Shown here one piece after another: positions 48,675 to 63,474 of a DNA stretch of 64,000 nucleotides. The notes under the pieces are model-generated. The model was given only the letters and a program-made list of their open reading frames with translations. It made no database searches and was not told the origin of the DNA. The DNA is taken from the NCBI RefSeq assembly GCF_963675165.1, contig NC_087385.1, forward strand, positions 268,501 to 332,500. The letters are read 5' to 3'. A program made the position numbers and the translations under genes. The first letter of the stretch is position 1, and each line of letters starts with the position of its first letter. Origin of the DNA: Halichondria panicea. Its lineage: Eukaryota > Porifera > Demospongiae > Suberitida > Halichondriidae.

Positions 48675-50802
48675 ATTAAGTGTCCACATGTCCCCCAGAG
48701 CCGTGACGTCATTATCCTGCCCTCCGTACACCAGTAGTTGAGGGTGGTCCTGGCCATAGTTGAGACAACAGGCAGCATGGACTGACCTCTCCACTGGCCA
48801 TGGCTCTCCCTGTACTGGCTTCACCTTAGTGACCTCCTACACACAGTGAACACACAGTATTGTGCATTTCAATGTGGCAGTACTAATTACAACTCACCAT
48901 GGTCCTGAAGTCAAACAAGTACACTTCATTGACTCTACCACTGCCAGATTGGTTCCCTCCAAAGAGGACTGCCCTGTGCTGGTCCACCATGGTGAAGGTG
49001 AAGTGGGAACAGGGAGGAGGTCTCTCTCCTCTGAGCTCAGGGGACGACCAGACACCTGGAAGTGGGGGTGGGGCAATTTACAGAATAGTACAATGTTACA
49101 TCATCCTTATAACATTGATTGATATGAAAGTGAACATGGTTTCCTATGTGAGTGAGGGTGGGACTCCGCCCATCAGTAGCTAGATACCCTATAAGTGTAT
49201 GCAATGAAAACATACAGCGAATGTGCACGTTGACAAAAGTTACCATTTTGTGTGTCAAAGAAATGGAATTCGTTTGTACATCCTGCACTTCCATCAGACA
49301 ATCTAGTCTTGGTGAATGTTGATCCTGGTTGTGTGGTGCCCTCAATACCGTGTCCTCCAAAGCAGCACAGAGTTCTCTCATTCACACGGACAAGTCCACA
49401 GAAAGCCTTTTTCATAGGCTGACTACCAGAGGTTTGAACTTTGGTCCACTGGAGAGTGTCCAGATCAAGCTTGCTCATGTCATTGACGTAAGAAGACCCA
49501 TCATGACCACCAAAGGTGTACAGACAACGACCTACACAAACAGAGCAACCACCCCCCTCTCCAGGGGGTAGAGGTCCAGTGGTGGGCAAGAGGCTCCACA
49601 GCTCAGTGCTTGGATCATACACAGCAATGATGTTAGACCCCAGTCCTGGATCAACCCCCCTCCACAGATAATGGCGTCCGTCAACTGCAGAGAATTGGCC
49701 ATAACGAGGTGATGGTTCAACTGGAGCATCCATTACCTGCACAGGAGTGATCATGAGACAGTGTTTATGCCATCACACACACACACAATCATTGGTTGAG
49801 CCTGGACTGAGATTATGCTAGCTATATAGGACCTAACCAGATCAACAACCATCACATGACTGACATGAACTCTGTATATCTATAGCAGCAATGAGACACA
49901 GCATTTCAACTTACAAGTCATGGACAGTAGAACACTCCCTCAGAGATATCAGAGAGCTGCTATTGTTGTTGGAGTTCTGTTGATCTTGCATACCAGCCAC
50001 GCCCCCACTATTGCAAAGGTTATGAGGAGCCCACTCCCAAAATGGCTGGAGGAGGTGTAGAGATCTGAAGGTTGTCTAGCGCTGCAGGAGTAGGTGAGTG
50101 TAACTAGGAATACTAGGAATATTGCACATACAGCTTATACCCATAGGCCTGTCAATGGGCAATATTATAGGTCTAGGTCTAGTCTAGTTGCAGAGCATGT
50201 CCTACAATGTGTAAAGATTGCTCATGACAGTGTGTGTATTTATCATTGTGTAGAGGAGATGTGTTTGTTGAGTGGGAGCATCCTCCGTCACCACCACTCT
50301 CCAGTATCCATGGAGATGACACTATCCTCTTTGAGCTCCTGAGAACTAAACAACATTCAACAGTTGACGACAATCGACGATGCAATTACGTTAGAATCCA
50401 GCCATGCATGACATGTGCACAGACTGTGGGGGGTCTGGTATCAAGGTGACCCACCGCCCACTTGGCCCCGGCATGATGCAGCAGATACAGAGCGTGTGCA
50501 CAGACTGTGGGGGGTCTGGTGATTACATAAGAGACAAGGACAAGTGCAAGAAATGCAAATGCAAAGGAAAGTGTCTCGTGGAAATCAACCACAAACAAGA
50601 GGTATGAGAATAATTAGAGCACTGCCAGCCACAATCACTTAGAGACACTCTCCACTGGAATAATTAATATGAGCTATAATTCATGGTCATTAATTTGTTG
50701 AAATGTGGTCCCAAGTGCCAATTTTTGAAAGGCCCAATTAATTTATTTCTGGTTACCTACTTTCAGTGACTTTGTGGTATCCTGAAAGCTTAAAGATGGT
50801 AC

Positions 50803-52046
50803 GTTCAACCATAGATTGAACAGTAGGAGGGATTGGAAACGACCATGCAGGCTGCACTGTGTAAACCGGTGAAACACTCCGCGTTATGATATTGCGCTCG
50901 CTTAGTTTTACCGTACTCCGGTTGTATTTCACTGTTTCTAGCTCTCCTATCCACTAGCGATCACTCAGGGGCTGGGAGGTACTCTAGAGAAGTAAGTTTA
51001 CACCACTGACTAAGTCCGTTGTCTTTTACTCCGTTTTTAATTTTTGTTGAGTTTAGCTTACTCCATGTCAACTTTTCTCTTTCCTTGCTGTGAAGCCGAA
51101 ACTTGACTTGGTTATTATGTATCTAAGTGCTATATAGAATGGCTTCATGCTATGGATAAGCTGTACTGTTCATAAACGTTTGCGGTATATAGTCTTTCAA
51201 ACTGCTTTAGTATACTTTTAGACACACCACGGGCCTTGACTTCCCACGACTTCATAGTAGTAAGGGCTATTCCTTCTTGTATAGCATTTACTATGCCTCG
51301 GTGCGCATGCGCAAGCGAGGGATACGGTATAGTGTGTTTGTGTGTCTGTCTGTGTAGACTGCTACAGCTGCTCAAGGATCAATGAAGTGCAAGTAAGAGT
51401 TTCTATAGGCTTCTAGTCATGTTTTCAATTTGTGAATTTTGCAAAATAATGCTTCGTTCTAGAGTTATGCCTAGTTTTGCTTACTTGGAATGCCATTGCA
51501 GCCTTTTCAGAAGAGCACGTAGCCAAACTTGTTTACCGAGTGTTGCTACTCTACTTAGTAGTTAGCTCTGCACTAGAACGCTAGCTATTGGTAGCTGCAA
51601 GAGTGAGAAGAGAGCTGCAAGGCTCTGCTGATGGCAGCCATTAATTTAGACTTGAACTTTTGACATCAATCGTTTTTAACAACAATCATGGTCAATCATT
51701 ACCCACTCTTGCAGCAAATTTATTACGCAAAAATGTTCATCATGACTGTGTATAAATAAGCTATTAGTAGCTTTATGTTATGTAGCTTTGGCATCTCCAC
51801 CGAGGCATCAGCACCCGTGGTGCTTTAGTGATAGTGGCTGAGTTGCTTAGTCGACCTTTTAGAGCTAGATTTTCTTTACTTTTTAGAATAATCGTGATCA
51901 ATTTCACCATTTCTATGTACAGCACGTTGTATGGCAGTCAAGACAGGATTAATTTTTTGTAGTCTTAGCCACGCCCTATAACACGGAGTGTTTCACGCAA
52001 ACATTTTCGTTTCCAATCCCTCCTACTGTTCTATCTATGGTTCAAC
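50803..52046. mobile_element. Family A inverted-repeat element, full length
   Basis: Counterpart of 13747-14997, including the GCGCATGCGC interior and terminal GTTCAACC. Units 2 and 6 share the full-length form, units 3 and 5 the deleted form next to family B. Confidence 0.7.
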
Positions 52047-53128
52047 CCATTTTCGACTAATACCGTGATTAAACCAAAGATGGTACTAGTCACGTGATGT
52101 TAGCCTATAATTATAATATGTTTCCTACGTGTTACATTATTATTTAACCTCTGAACTCGTGTGAACTAAACACTTTATGTCTTGTCTCTTCAGAACAGTG
52201 CTGGTGACGACCATAGTGACAAGGTAAGTACAACTACTCACAAATGTGTGGTAATCTACTCTCTAGACTGCAAGCACTGTAGAATGGCAGCTCTATCCAC
52301 ACATTGTAAGACCTGTGTACCCTGTAATGTTATCATCACCTAATCTCAGCATTACTAAATTGTTTTGCCATCATATTCAATTAAACGTGAGGGGGGTTGT
52401 AGTTGAACATCTTTTAACAGCCATTACTTTCCTACCGTTGATCCAATGTCAAAATTTTATGATTTTCTGAAAGCTTAGAAAGAGACCTTTTAAATGATCA
52501 ATCCAGCATTTGGATAGGGCCATAATGTCATTTTTCGGCCTTGGACTATGGGCTATTATCCATGGTGTGGTCAAATTGGCAAATACTTTTATCTTCACAT
52601 CTTGCAGCAGCTGGATCACACCGACTACAGGAGAGTCGACTGTGACCTGTTCGTAGAAGAGCATCAGTTTAAGGGAGGCCTTGTCTGGCTTCACTTGCAC
52701 TCTGTACCCCCTGGACGGGAGGAACGTGAGTGTGTCCAGGTCACCAGGAGCAGTGTTGTCACCAGGTGAGTAGGTGGCTGGTAGGAGGAGGATTGTGTAT
52801 AGGGCTGCCTTTGAGAGGAGTGTACATACAAGCTATTATAGTGTGTCCCAGCCTTACAAGCTGAGGGGACATGTGTTAGGGTTAGGTACCTTAGGACTGT
52901 TCATCTGGCAGCTTTAACAAGACTTAGGCTATTTATTATCAAGGGCGTATACACCCTTGTTATTATCCATGAGAACCAAAGCAAATAACTGAATTGAAAG
53001 TGATAGCTAAGAGTACCAGTGTGAAGGAGGGAGGTTCATTGAGGTGTACTGGCATGGCTGTCTTATATATAGTGACATCCTTCTTGTTCTTCAATAGACT
53101 GTAGAGGAGGTGTGGCCAAATTGGCAAA

Positions 53129-53327
53129 TACCATATAGCGGATATTTCGAGGGTATAAATGTTCGTGGTTTTCGCTGATTAAGCATCTACCGCGAACATT
53201 TATACCCACGAATTTAATATCGCACGCATACAAGCTGCAGAAAGACTGCTATTCTGAATTCCCGAAAATCTTTTTAACGGTCAATCCGCGAAAGTGTATA
53301 CCCTCGAAATATACCCGCTATACGGTA
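53129..53327. mobile_element. TA-flanked MITE in DnaJ intron, unit 6
   Basis: Same site and structure as 7815-8013, with a CCATATAGCG left end. Confidence 0.8.
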
Positions 53328-53625
53328 GTTTTATCACTCAAATATGAACTTTTACGATATCATTAGAGAAGAAGCTCTTTCAGATGCTTAATTCCCGAAT
53401 TTGGAACGGGTCATAATTAGGGTTAGGTATAGGACTTTTGATCTTGTTATTTCTATTTTCACTTCATGTGTATGTATTTATAGTCTTGTGGTCATGTGCA
53501 ATACTAACAGTGGTTGTGTTGTGTGGGCAGTATTGTACGTAGGTACATGTACAGTTGCTAAAAAGCTACGAAAACTCTGCCAATCTAATTACAACATACT
53601 GAAAGTAGTATCAATTGAGTTTACA

Positions 53626-53626
<1 letters not shown>

Positions 53627-53671
<45 letters not shown>

Positions 53672-53825
53672 TGTGTGTGTGTGTGGGTGTGTGTGTGTGT
53701 GTGTGTGTGGTGTGGGTGTGTGTGTGTGTGTGTGGGTGTGTGTGTGTGTGTGTGTGTGGGTGTGTGTGTGAGTGTGTGTGTGTGTGGTGTGTGTGTGTGT
53801 GTGTGTGGGTGGTGTGTGTGTGTGT

Positions 53826-53868
<43 letters not shown>

Positions 53869-53950
53869 TGTGTGGTGTGTGTGTGTGTGTGTGGGTGGTG
53901 TGTGTGTGTGTGTGTGGGTGGGTGGTGTGTGTGTGTGTGTGTGTGTGTGG
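53627..53950. repeat. Imperfect (GT)n/(GGTG)n tract at left side of inverted segment
   Basis: GT repeats with frequent GGTG and GAGT interruptions, ending in a G homopolymer. The G-rich end is the complement of the C-run/(CA)n tract that precedes the last DnaJ exon elsewhere, so the tract is a fusion of GT and inverted CA repeats. Confidence 0.9.
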
Positions 53951-53957
53951 GGGGGGG

Positions 53958-54484
<527 letters not shown>

Positions 54485-55405
54485 GGTTATAAAGAAGGAT
54501 TAGATGTAACAATACTCTCATTTCGTTGGCTGTATCTAAATTCCATTGGCTGTAATCCAAATTCCACAAAGGCAATACTCACATTTCATTGGATTAAAAA
54601 TCACATGACATAGGATATGCATTTCATTGGGTCTGGCCACATTCCGCTAGAGCACACGGAAATGCTGCAAGAGTTTCCAGACCTAATCCTAGCTCTCTTG
54701 ATTTTGCCCCCGAGCTATTAGGTCTGGCCCCAGACTAACCAATATACTCTACCCCCCCCACACACACCCACACACACACACCCACACCACACACACACAC
54801 ACAGGAGTTGGAGTGTCTCCTGCCCACAGGACGTGGCCCCACCAGTACTGGACCCAGAGGCAGAGGAAGTGGATATGATAGAGAGTGAGGGGACGAGGGG
54901 AGTGAGCGAGACACAAGGGGGTGGAGCCATATAGAATGAAGATGTGGAGGATGAAGGAGTGGGCGGGGCACAGAGGGTGGGCTGCTCTCAACAGTGACAC
55001 TCTTAGGAACTCTATATTCACCGCTTTGATTGTATTTATGGACTGGTTTTGTGGTTACTGCTATTGTTCTAATTATGTGAATAACATTTCCCCATACCAC
55101 TCATCATAATTATTGTGAACGGTAATATTGATTAGCATGAGACTGAGATAAAGTCAATAGTAATCATCATAATAGGAGAGTGCAAACACACACTACAAAA
55201 GCCAAAGCTAAAAATAAAATTCTAGTAATTAAAAATCAAAATCAAGAAGCTAGCTACTGGATAATTATAAGTGTTCACATTGTTCAAACAATTAGTGTGT
55301 GTATAACACAGAGTCCCACAATGGGTATTAATTATCAACTACAACCTAAACTAAAAAGGAAGCTATACTATAGATAAGTGTTCACCGTATATACATTGTT
55401 CATAG

Positions 55406-58400
55406 TTAAAAGGGTGCTATTTTGTTCAGTTCCACCATCACCTGTGCCATGCTGGGTCGATGGCTGGGCTCTCTCTTAGTGCAGTGGAGTATCAGCTCGT
55501 ACACTGCAGGATGCTGCCTCTGTACTTGGAGAATCATGTCTCGATAATGTTCAGCACTTGGGAATCGACTAGCGGTCACCTCACAGAGGACAATACCGTA
55601 GCTGTACACATCGATCTTGACAGACTGTCTCAGAGGTGGAGTGAGAGGATCAAAGGCTTGAGGGATGACTTCAGGAGGGGAGTAGATTATGGCCCCCTCT
55701 CCCATTGTATGAGCATGCTGCAGGAAGTTGGCTGAGCCCAGGTCAGAGACCTTCCCCTTCCACTGGTGGTTGGGCATTCGCTGGAGGAGGACGTTGGGAG
55801 CACTCACATCACGGTGGATGATGGGATCGTAGCGCTGGTGCAGGTAGTTCAGAGCGAGGGCAATGTCCATGAAGATCGAGAGGCGGTTTCCTGGGTCCAG
55901 TTGATTCTCTTCGTACGCTTGTCGGAGATTCATGTCCAGAAGCTCGGTGATGATGAGAGGAGGGGACTGGTCAAACACTGCCCCAATGAACTGCACCAGG
56001 TTGGGGTGTCGTACTTCAGCCAAGAGCCTCATTTCTCTCTGGAGTCTCTCCAGATTGCGTGGGTTGACAATGGCAGCAAAGAGTCGCTTGACGGCCACCG
56101 TCACTGTTCCCTCCAGCACCTCCCCCCATCCTCCAGTGCCAATCGTTCTCATCGTGATCACTCTGTTGGCCGGAATCCTCCACACCTCTGTGTTGTGTGC
56201 AGCCAACTCTTTTGTCTTGCCTTCTAACTCCCTCTCTAGAGCTGTGATTCGAGCAGACAGGTCAGCTTCTCTACTGTTGGCCTCAGTCATTTCACGATCT
56301 TTTGTAGCCAAATCTCTAGCTTGTGTAGCTAATTCAAGGTCTTTAATAGCCAATTCACGATCCTTCTCTTGTAAAAGTAATTGCATAGCCTGGTCTGCAT
56401 CTTGATAACGACGGTTGGCCTCAGACAATTCACGGTTTTTGGTGACTAATTCTCTAGCTTGTGTAGCCAATTCACGATCCTTTTCTTGCAACTGTAGTCG
56501 GAGTTGATACTCTCTCTTCTCACTCAGTCGCTGGGTGGAGCCTCTAGTGTCGTTGTGGGCCACATCCACGAGAGCCCACTTCCCAGCCGAGGGTCCAGCA
56601 ACAGACGCTGAGGGTCCAGTCAACTCTGTAGGGGGGATTAAGGAACAAATGTAACAGTATATGCATTCAGAGTCATTGACACATGTATTGTGTGTACTTG
56701 TCTATCAGACAATAGTTGCCATGGCTACATGCTGTAATGTACTCTGTACTATGGACTATTGGTGTCATAATTGGACGACTCTTTGGATCATTGGTTCCAG
56801 ACTGTTCTTATTTATTCAGATTGTTCTCAATAGACTTAGTAGTTGTTTCTTGTTCTTTTATTTGTTCTATAGATCATTCTAGATACTTAGGTTGGTATAT
56901 AAGCAGGTGTGTTTTTGTTATACAGTGTGTTGTAAATGTTGAAGGTCATTCTATTGCGATTACGTTCCGAATACAAGGCATACCGCTCGGCTTTGTTACA
57001 CATGTACTAGTAGCTGCTCACCAAATCTCAGTATGGTGGTCTCAGCAATGGCAAATCCCCCCTTCCGACGGCCTCCAAACACAAGGACCTCAGTGAGTCC
57101 TGGTCCCAGACTGGTGGCAGTGATGGAGTAGAAGTAACGTGGTGTCATTGACTCAGGAGGTGTCACCTGGAGGCACAAAAAATAATGCTCTGATAAATAA
57201 ATGTTGAGTGTACAGTAGTACTGTGTATTCTGAACAGATCATCAGATAATCCATGTACTGTATGAAATAAATATAACATTACAACACGAGGAATCTCAAG
57301 GCTATGTGTTTTATATTACAGTGACCCTTTACCAAATTATGCCTCGAGGCTACGTGACCGTGTACGGAAGGGACTGTATGACTTTTATTACACGCTTGTA
57401 ACCTTGACAACGTGATATAATACAGTAAAGGTGTGTGTACATAGCACAAGTATTTAACATCCTCCTAGACTTCAAAGTTATTTACTCTTGTAAATGAACG
57501 TCTCGTATCTCTTTACTACGTCCATTTATTACACGTACACTAACAGTTCATAATAAGACAAGACTCACCTCTGCCCACTTGACAGTGTCTACATCCAGTA
57601 TCCACATTACCCCCGGTGTCTTGTAGCCATTATCCACTCCTCCGTACACCAGTAGTTGAGGGTGGTCCTGGCCATAGTTGAGACAACAGGCAGCATGGGC
57701 TAACCTCCCCACTGGCCATGGCTCTCCCTGTACTGGCTTCACCTTAGTGACCTCCTATACACAGTGAACACACAGTATTGTGCATTTCAATGTGGCAGTA
57801 CTAATTCCAACTCACCATGGTCCTGAAGTCAAACATGTAGACTTCATTGACCACACCACGGTCAGGTTGCCACCCTCCAAAGAGGACTGCCCTGTGCTGG
57901 TCCACCATGGTGAAGGTGAAGGAACTACAGAGAGGAGGTCTCTCTCCTCTGAGCTCAGGGGACGACCAGACACCTGAAAGTGGGGGTGGGGCAATTTAAG
58001 AATGGTACAATGTTACATCATCCTTATAACATTGATTGATATGAAAGTGAACATGGTTTCCTATGTGAGTGAGGGTGGGACTCCGCCCACCAGTAGCTAG
58101 ATACCCTATAAGTGTATGCAACGAAAACATACAGCAAATGTGCACGTTGACAAAAGTTACCATTTTGTGTGTCAAAGAAATGGAACTCGTTTGTCTGTCC
58201 ACTTCCATCAGACCGTCCAATCTTGGTGAATGTTGATCCTGGTTGTGTGGTGCCCTCAATACCTTCTCCTCCAAAGCAGCACAGAGTTCTCTCATTCACA
58301 CGGACAAGTCCACAGTAAGCCTTTTTCATAGGCTGACTACCAGAGGTTTGAACGTTGATCCACTGGAGAGTGTCCAGATCAAGCTTGCTCATGTCATTGA

Positions 58401-58674
58401 AGTAAGAAGACCCATCACGACCACCAAAGGTGTACAGGCAACGACCTACACAAACAAAGCAACCACTACACTCTCCAGGGGGTAGAGGTCCAGTGGTGGG
58501 CAAGAGGCTCCACAGCTCAGTGCTTGGATCATACACAGCAATGATGTTAGACCCCTTTCCTGGACAATACCCCCTCCACATGTAATGGCGTCCGTCAACT
58601 GCAGAGAATTGACCGCAACGAGGTGATGGTTCAACTGGTGGACGACCAAGAATGGAGCGAACAGCTTTCAACAT
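55406..58674 (-). CDS. Kelch-coiled coil-TKL kinase, copy 7 (same as copy 4, about 739 aa)
   Basis: Exons: 58674-58161, 57973-57816, 57751-57569, 57166-57022 and 56625-55406. Its translations match copy 4 exon for exon, including the MLKAVRSILG start, the short coiled coil and the type 1 N-lobe. As part of the repeated 9.5-kb block it is either a very young paralogue or the same gene represented twice in the assembly. All catalytic motifs are present. Confidence 0.85.
56733..57000. mobile_element. Probable solo LTR, second copy
   Basis: Counterpart of 28562-28829 in the repeated block, with the same CATGC/CATGT flanks. Confidence 0.6.
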
Positions 58675-58884
58675 TGTCTGCAGGAGTAAGGACAGTGAGC
58701 AATATACATACACACATTGGCTATCTAGACACTGATATACAGATCACATGTATCATACACACTTCTCTTATGTACACACTTCTCTAGCTAGTATCTCTGA
58801 ACTCACCTCATGGAAGACACTTCCTGTAATGTCAGCAGCCCCACCCACTTTCACAAACTTCACATAACAAAAATTTATTGGATA

Positions 58885-60485
58885 TCATTTGCATTCATAT
58901 TCTAGTGTAAGTGTAGTTCCCATGGTGATGACAGTGTGTATAAGGTCCTGTAGCTTATCAGACATGCCCAGTACTGCACCCTCACAATACAGACACAGCT
59001 TCTGTAGAGGAGCCACTCAAACAGTTAGTGTATTAGTGGTCTCACTTACTTGAGCATGTGCTTTGTGATTGTCGTTCTTTAGTTTGAATCTCTGAGCAAT
59101 ATAATCGACCGTCCGTCCAACACACCACTCCTATTCATTGTGTGTATTAGGTTCATGTACTTTGTTATGACATGTAATATAATAATCGTATAATACAGTG
59201 GAACTTAACAACCATCCTGCAGAAAGACCAACAGCAGATATAAATAAAAGGTCAAGTACCCAGTACAAAACAACCCCTCAACAAAGGACACCTCTGTATA
59301 ATGGCCAATATCTTATCCCCCAATGTTACAAGGTTCCACTGTATGGTATGGTATGCATTATACACTCCAGTGCATAAAGTGTTTCCCTGGGCGGTCACCT
59401 TGGAGACAAACATGGAGGTGTTAGGGAGTCCACTAGTCCTTGGCAGCTCCACTTCAAAATACACTCTGTCCACCTACAAAAGGGAGCACAATTCTCCAGT
59501 GAATACTGAGCATAATGCAGTAGTGAATAAGCAGCCACTTAACAGGACGATGGTCCAAGCTCTAGCTAACCTCCCCAGCAACCACTCCACTGCATACCTG
59601 TGGTATGGAGTCCAGACCAACTGCTCTCATTTTTAACTTCATCAAAGCAACTTTTCCACTCGTGTGTTTGGATGAACTGCCACCTTTCACCCCACCTGGC
59701 CAGTCAAAGAGTGCACACACATTGTTCAATAGTACACAGAATGTAGACATCCTATGAAGCGTGTACAAGTAGACTCAACAGTTAAAGTAGCTGAGATTAA
59801 GAGTGGTAGGGAACTAGAATAAAGAATGGAGTACTAAATTGCTCATTATTACAGGCTCAGTGTTGAGTACACCACACTGTTTGCATGCTCACTTGTTCCA
59901 GTTGCTTTGGCAGGTTGTCCCAGTGGCCTCCCCCTCACGGTCCTAGTAGAGTGTTGCTCGGCTACTATCAGTGCAGGGCAGCTGTGGTCCTCCTGGTGTC
60001 TGTGCTGGATGCAATACGACTGCTCACAAGACTCACACAGCACACTAGTCACATGACGCTTCTTGCACGAGGGGAGGGAACAGTGGAAGAGAAACTATGG
60101 ACACACGTTCAGTGCATGCCGGGGAGGGAGATGTATAATTACATTATTATGAGTTTGTCATCTAATTGTGTAAATGATTACCTCTTGTTTCTCAGGCAAT
60201 GTGGATATAATATTTGTGTCGATGTGCTCACAGTTGTGAGAGGAGGGGACTCGATGATATTTACTGTGGCAAAACCAACAAATATGTAAATCGTAAAATG
60301 GTAGCTAGATCTCTACTTACCAAACTGTTTGATGACAGAGGTCGCACACAAATGGAAGGAAATCTGAAAATGAGTAGTTTAATCAAAAAAACATTATTAA
60401 TTTGCATACCTAATCTGTTGCATTAAGGGAAAAAACAGTGTTCCCCAACATCACTTCCATTCTCAGTCTCTTGGTGTGACGTCAT
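58885..60485 (-). pseudogene. ZFAND1: ZFAND1-like gene, second copy (same nonsense codon)
   Basis: Exons at the unit-4 positions plus 28,171: 60485-60410, 60363-60321, 60263-60182, 60094-59893, 59695-59598, 59473-59399, 59130-59050 and 59001-58885. The TAA in the first AN1 finger is also present (60425-60423), so the lesion predates the duplication if that is real. The possible 51-nt exon recurs at 58807-58857. Confidence 0.8.
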
Positions 60486-60553
60486 AAACGTCATCAGCCG
60501 CATATTTTTAATAGGCAATCTTCGCTCCACCCACACAATTTGTGAGTCATGAT

Positions 60554-60847
60554 TAGCCTCGATTCAAGGCCGATTAAAATACCGTATAGCGCGAAATTTT
60601 CGAGGGGCTTAATTTTCGCGGATTTCGTGGGTTAGAATTCTACACGAAAATTAAGTCCACAAAAAGTGTTCTTTAATTAGAATTACCTGCTATCATGCAA
60701 AGATTTAAAGGCGTGGCTTCCGGTAAGCAGCTATTCCGCGAACATTGTGCAACGAAATGGTTTTTAGAGGCCAATCCACGAAATATAAGTGCCTCGAAAA
60801 TTTCGCGCTATACGGTACGTATTTTAATCGGCCTTGAATCGAGGCTA
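60554..60847. mobile_element. Nested TAGCCTCG element plus MITE, second copy
   Basis: Counterpart of 32383-32676, with the inner TA-flanked MITE at 60580-60817. Confidence 0.7.
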
Positions 60848-61371
60848 AGTCATGATAAGCTAATGAAGAAACCTTTGATCTCTGCAAAGCAGTTCATGAA
60901 TTTTGTGCCTCAAGAGTCGTCTACCCAAATAGGGCTGTCTGGTCAAGCTAGCTCTGAGACTATCTGCCTGTTTAGGTAACAATAATAAACTATTAACAGT
61001 TATAACAAGTGTACAACCAGCTAGCTACGTGTGTTCACCTACTGTGCAGAATTGTGTGTTGTGCATGAGAGCCTTGTATCTAGATACTATAGCCTCAACT
61101 ATACAGTTACTATAGAGCTGCACACACGACATGAATCAAGAGTCTATTGCTATTAAGTACAGATAACTAGGTCTCCCAAAGATGATGAATTGTTGAGACG
61201 GTGTGTGTTGTGGTTAAATTCCAAGGCAAGTGTTAGTCCTAGATTGTACACAGCTAGTCTTGATAGCTCCACTGCACAATATAGCCGTACTGTTGTGTGT
61301 CCTATATATAAACTGCATTAACGTATATACCGTTGTCTCTATTACAGGCCTAGTGGCTGACGTATACAGAT

Positions 61372-62441
61372 ATGAAGCTATCAGAGATATTGCAAGCATT
61401 TCATGGCCTCGAGGCGTGCGATCGTGTGGACCTCATCTGTCGAATGCTACGTCACTGTCTGGCATTTGAATCTCGATTCCTCGGTACCGTATTATTAGAC
61501 GCCTCTAAAGAGCATTACAAATCGCAAGTGAATAAAATTGAGATACATGCCAACAGAGTGAGCTACTACAAGCCCTTCCAAGAGTCAGGCCTCTCTCACC
61601 AAGTATGTCTCAAACTGTGCAGTTCTCTGTCTGTTGTGCATTCGGATAATCGACCTGTGGCTGAGGTCGTATTCCAACTACTCAACGATAAGAAAGTGCT
61701 GACGTTTTTTGAGGATTGCAATGAGCTCAAAGTAAGAATGGACACTGTCAGTGTTTATAGATTCAATAACTCCATTTGCATGAGGTGTTCATATTCATTA
61801 TTAGCTAGTGTGGTGGGTATTGCTTCTATAGTCGATCTGGATACATTAAACAAGAGGTTAAACAAGAGGGCGGCCATTATTTGCGAGTACTAATTTTTGC
61901 GATTTTACTCTCATTCGCAGAAATAGCAGAAATTAATACACGCGAAAATATGTCACCTTAAGGTAATAGAATAGCCATGCAGAGTGGTGACCTGGATTAG
62001 GGTGTGTTGATGTGCCTGCAAGGATCTGCGGGTATTTCAATGTTGTACCAACAATCACATACTCACTAACTGTATGCCTGAGCACGTCATGACCAGCTAA
62101 AGCAATACACAGCTATACAAGTGTGTGTCCAGGTGCATGTACACTGCTCCTAATGGATGGCACATTGTCTGCACTCCAGTTATCAACTTGACTCACTTGT
62201 CAGTTGACTAGACTAATAGTTAACAGTATTCTCAGTCCAATGCTTATAATACTATATTTATTCGCCCTGTGTCTAGGTGCTGAAGGATTTGCGACTCCTC
62301 TACGTGATGGCTGTGAATCACCCTGCTCTCTCATTCAACCAGCGTCAGCTACTCATGTACACATACCTGCAACGAATGGACCTGCTCTTTATAGAGAAGT
62401 CAAAGTACTCCTTCTCTGGAAGCTTCTCAGGATCTATGGAG
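61372..62441 (+). CDS. ZCCHC2/ZCCHC14-like fragment, second copy
   Basis: Exons 61372-61731 and 62277-62441, identical in translation to the 33201-34270 fragment. Same reservation: family recognised from the RMLRHCLAFESRFLG and VMAVNHPALSFNQRQLL patterns only. Confidence 0.5.
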
Positions 62442-62868
62442 GTAGGGAATAATATGGTTGTGAGTATATGAGTCCACCTCTCTCTAGAGTGTTCCCATGT
62501 CCATCTTGATTCCTCTATAATGCCTCACTGTAGCCACTCATTAGTGCTAGTATGTCTGTGAGTATTGTAGAGAGCTTTATCACATGTGTAGCATCAATAC
62601 AGCTGCTCTGTGTCATATCTTACCTCCCTCATAATTCCTGTCATTCATTGGATGGATATTGATGAGCCTCTCGTTATGGGGACCAACCCTCGAGATGGTT
62701 TTATTCAATCGCCATGTACTGGCTCTACCGTTAGTTTTGCAATGGCCTGAAATCTGATAAATAATTCTGTATAATTATAGTATATCATTATTAGGGAGAT
62801 CGAATGTGTTGTATTGTATTGTGAGGTGGTGTGACTTGTGTTGTTATTTGTTGCCTCCCTCCCTCCAG

Positions 62869-63474
62869 TGGCCCAGTTCATGCACGTGCTGAGACAGAGG
62901 ATCCAGCTGGGGGCCACTGAGTCCATCTACCTCATGGTCAATGGCCTCACTCCCACCACCAGGTACACACATGCCAGGGGAATGCTATCTAGTGATCACA
63001 CTAGTTGTGTAATGCATTGAAGCTTGTGTATACAATGTAGTTATTGGACACTTTATTAAAGGTTGTGTAATGAAGGCCTATATAGATGTAGCCATTCTTG
63101 CAGCTTTGTTTACTAGGCTAGTAAAGCTTGAGACTATATTGAACCCTGTCAACATGTAAGAGGTCGTGTACAGCATCATTGTAGGCACTGTCTCAAGTAC
63201 CTATGGTAGAATATACACTGCACTCCGTTCACTGTGGTACTGCATGTATACACACAACTTAGCCATTATTAAATGTCCCCTAATGACTGTGTACTTTGAC
63301 CCCCTGCATGTGTTCCCACTAATGACTGTGTACTTTGACCCCCTGCATGTGTCCACACTAATGACTGTCCTCCTCCCTCCCTCCAGCTCGAGCATGTCTG
63401 TGATCTACCAGGAGCACAAGGATGAGGACGGGTTCGCGTACATGGCCTACAGTGGAGAGAACAGTATGGGCTGA
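62869..63474 (+). pseudogene. ATG8/LC3 C-terminal half, second copy
   Basis: Exons 62869-62962 and 63387-63474, the same as 34698-35303, ending with the exposed terminal glycine. The 39-bp minisatellite recurs at 63282-63371. Confidence 0.75.

Larger units (their letters stand above)
45287..49733 (-). pseudogene. Kelch-coiled coil-TKL kinase, copy 6 (exon split by insertion)
   Basis: Exons: 49733-49244 (blades 1-3, open), 49055-48898 (blade 4, open), blade 5 split between 48833-48675 and 47265-47238, 46837-46696 (blade 6, one codon shorter, loop RSVIVPYAK) and 46572-45287 (coiled coil and kinase, open, 427 codons). About 1.4 kb lies inside the blade-5 exon, beginning with a 550-bp TIR element. 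The frame from the upstream part reads GDMWTLN-stop at the junction. No splice sites that would remove the insertion cleanly were seen. The kinase portion has all motifs (GTGGWGEV, HRDVSAPN, DLGSAN) and could be expressed only from a new promoter. Confidence 0.85.

Noticed and set aside
51145..51375. Small minus-strand frame inside family A
   Set aside because: Lies within a non-autonomous element; no transposase motif.
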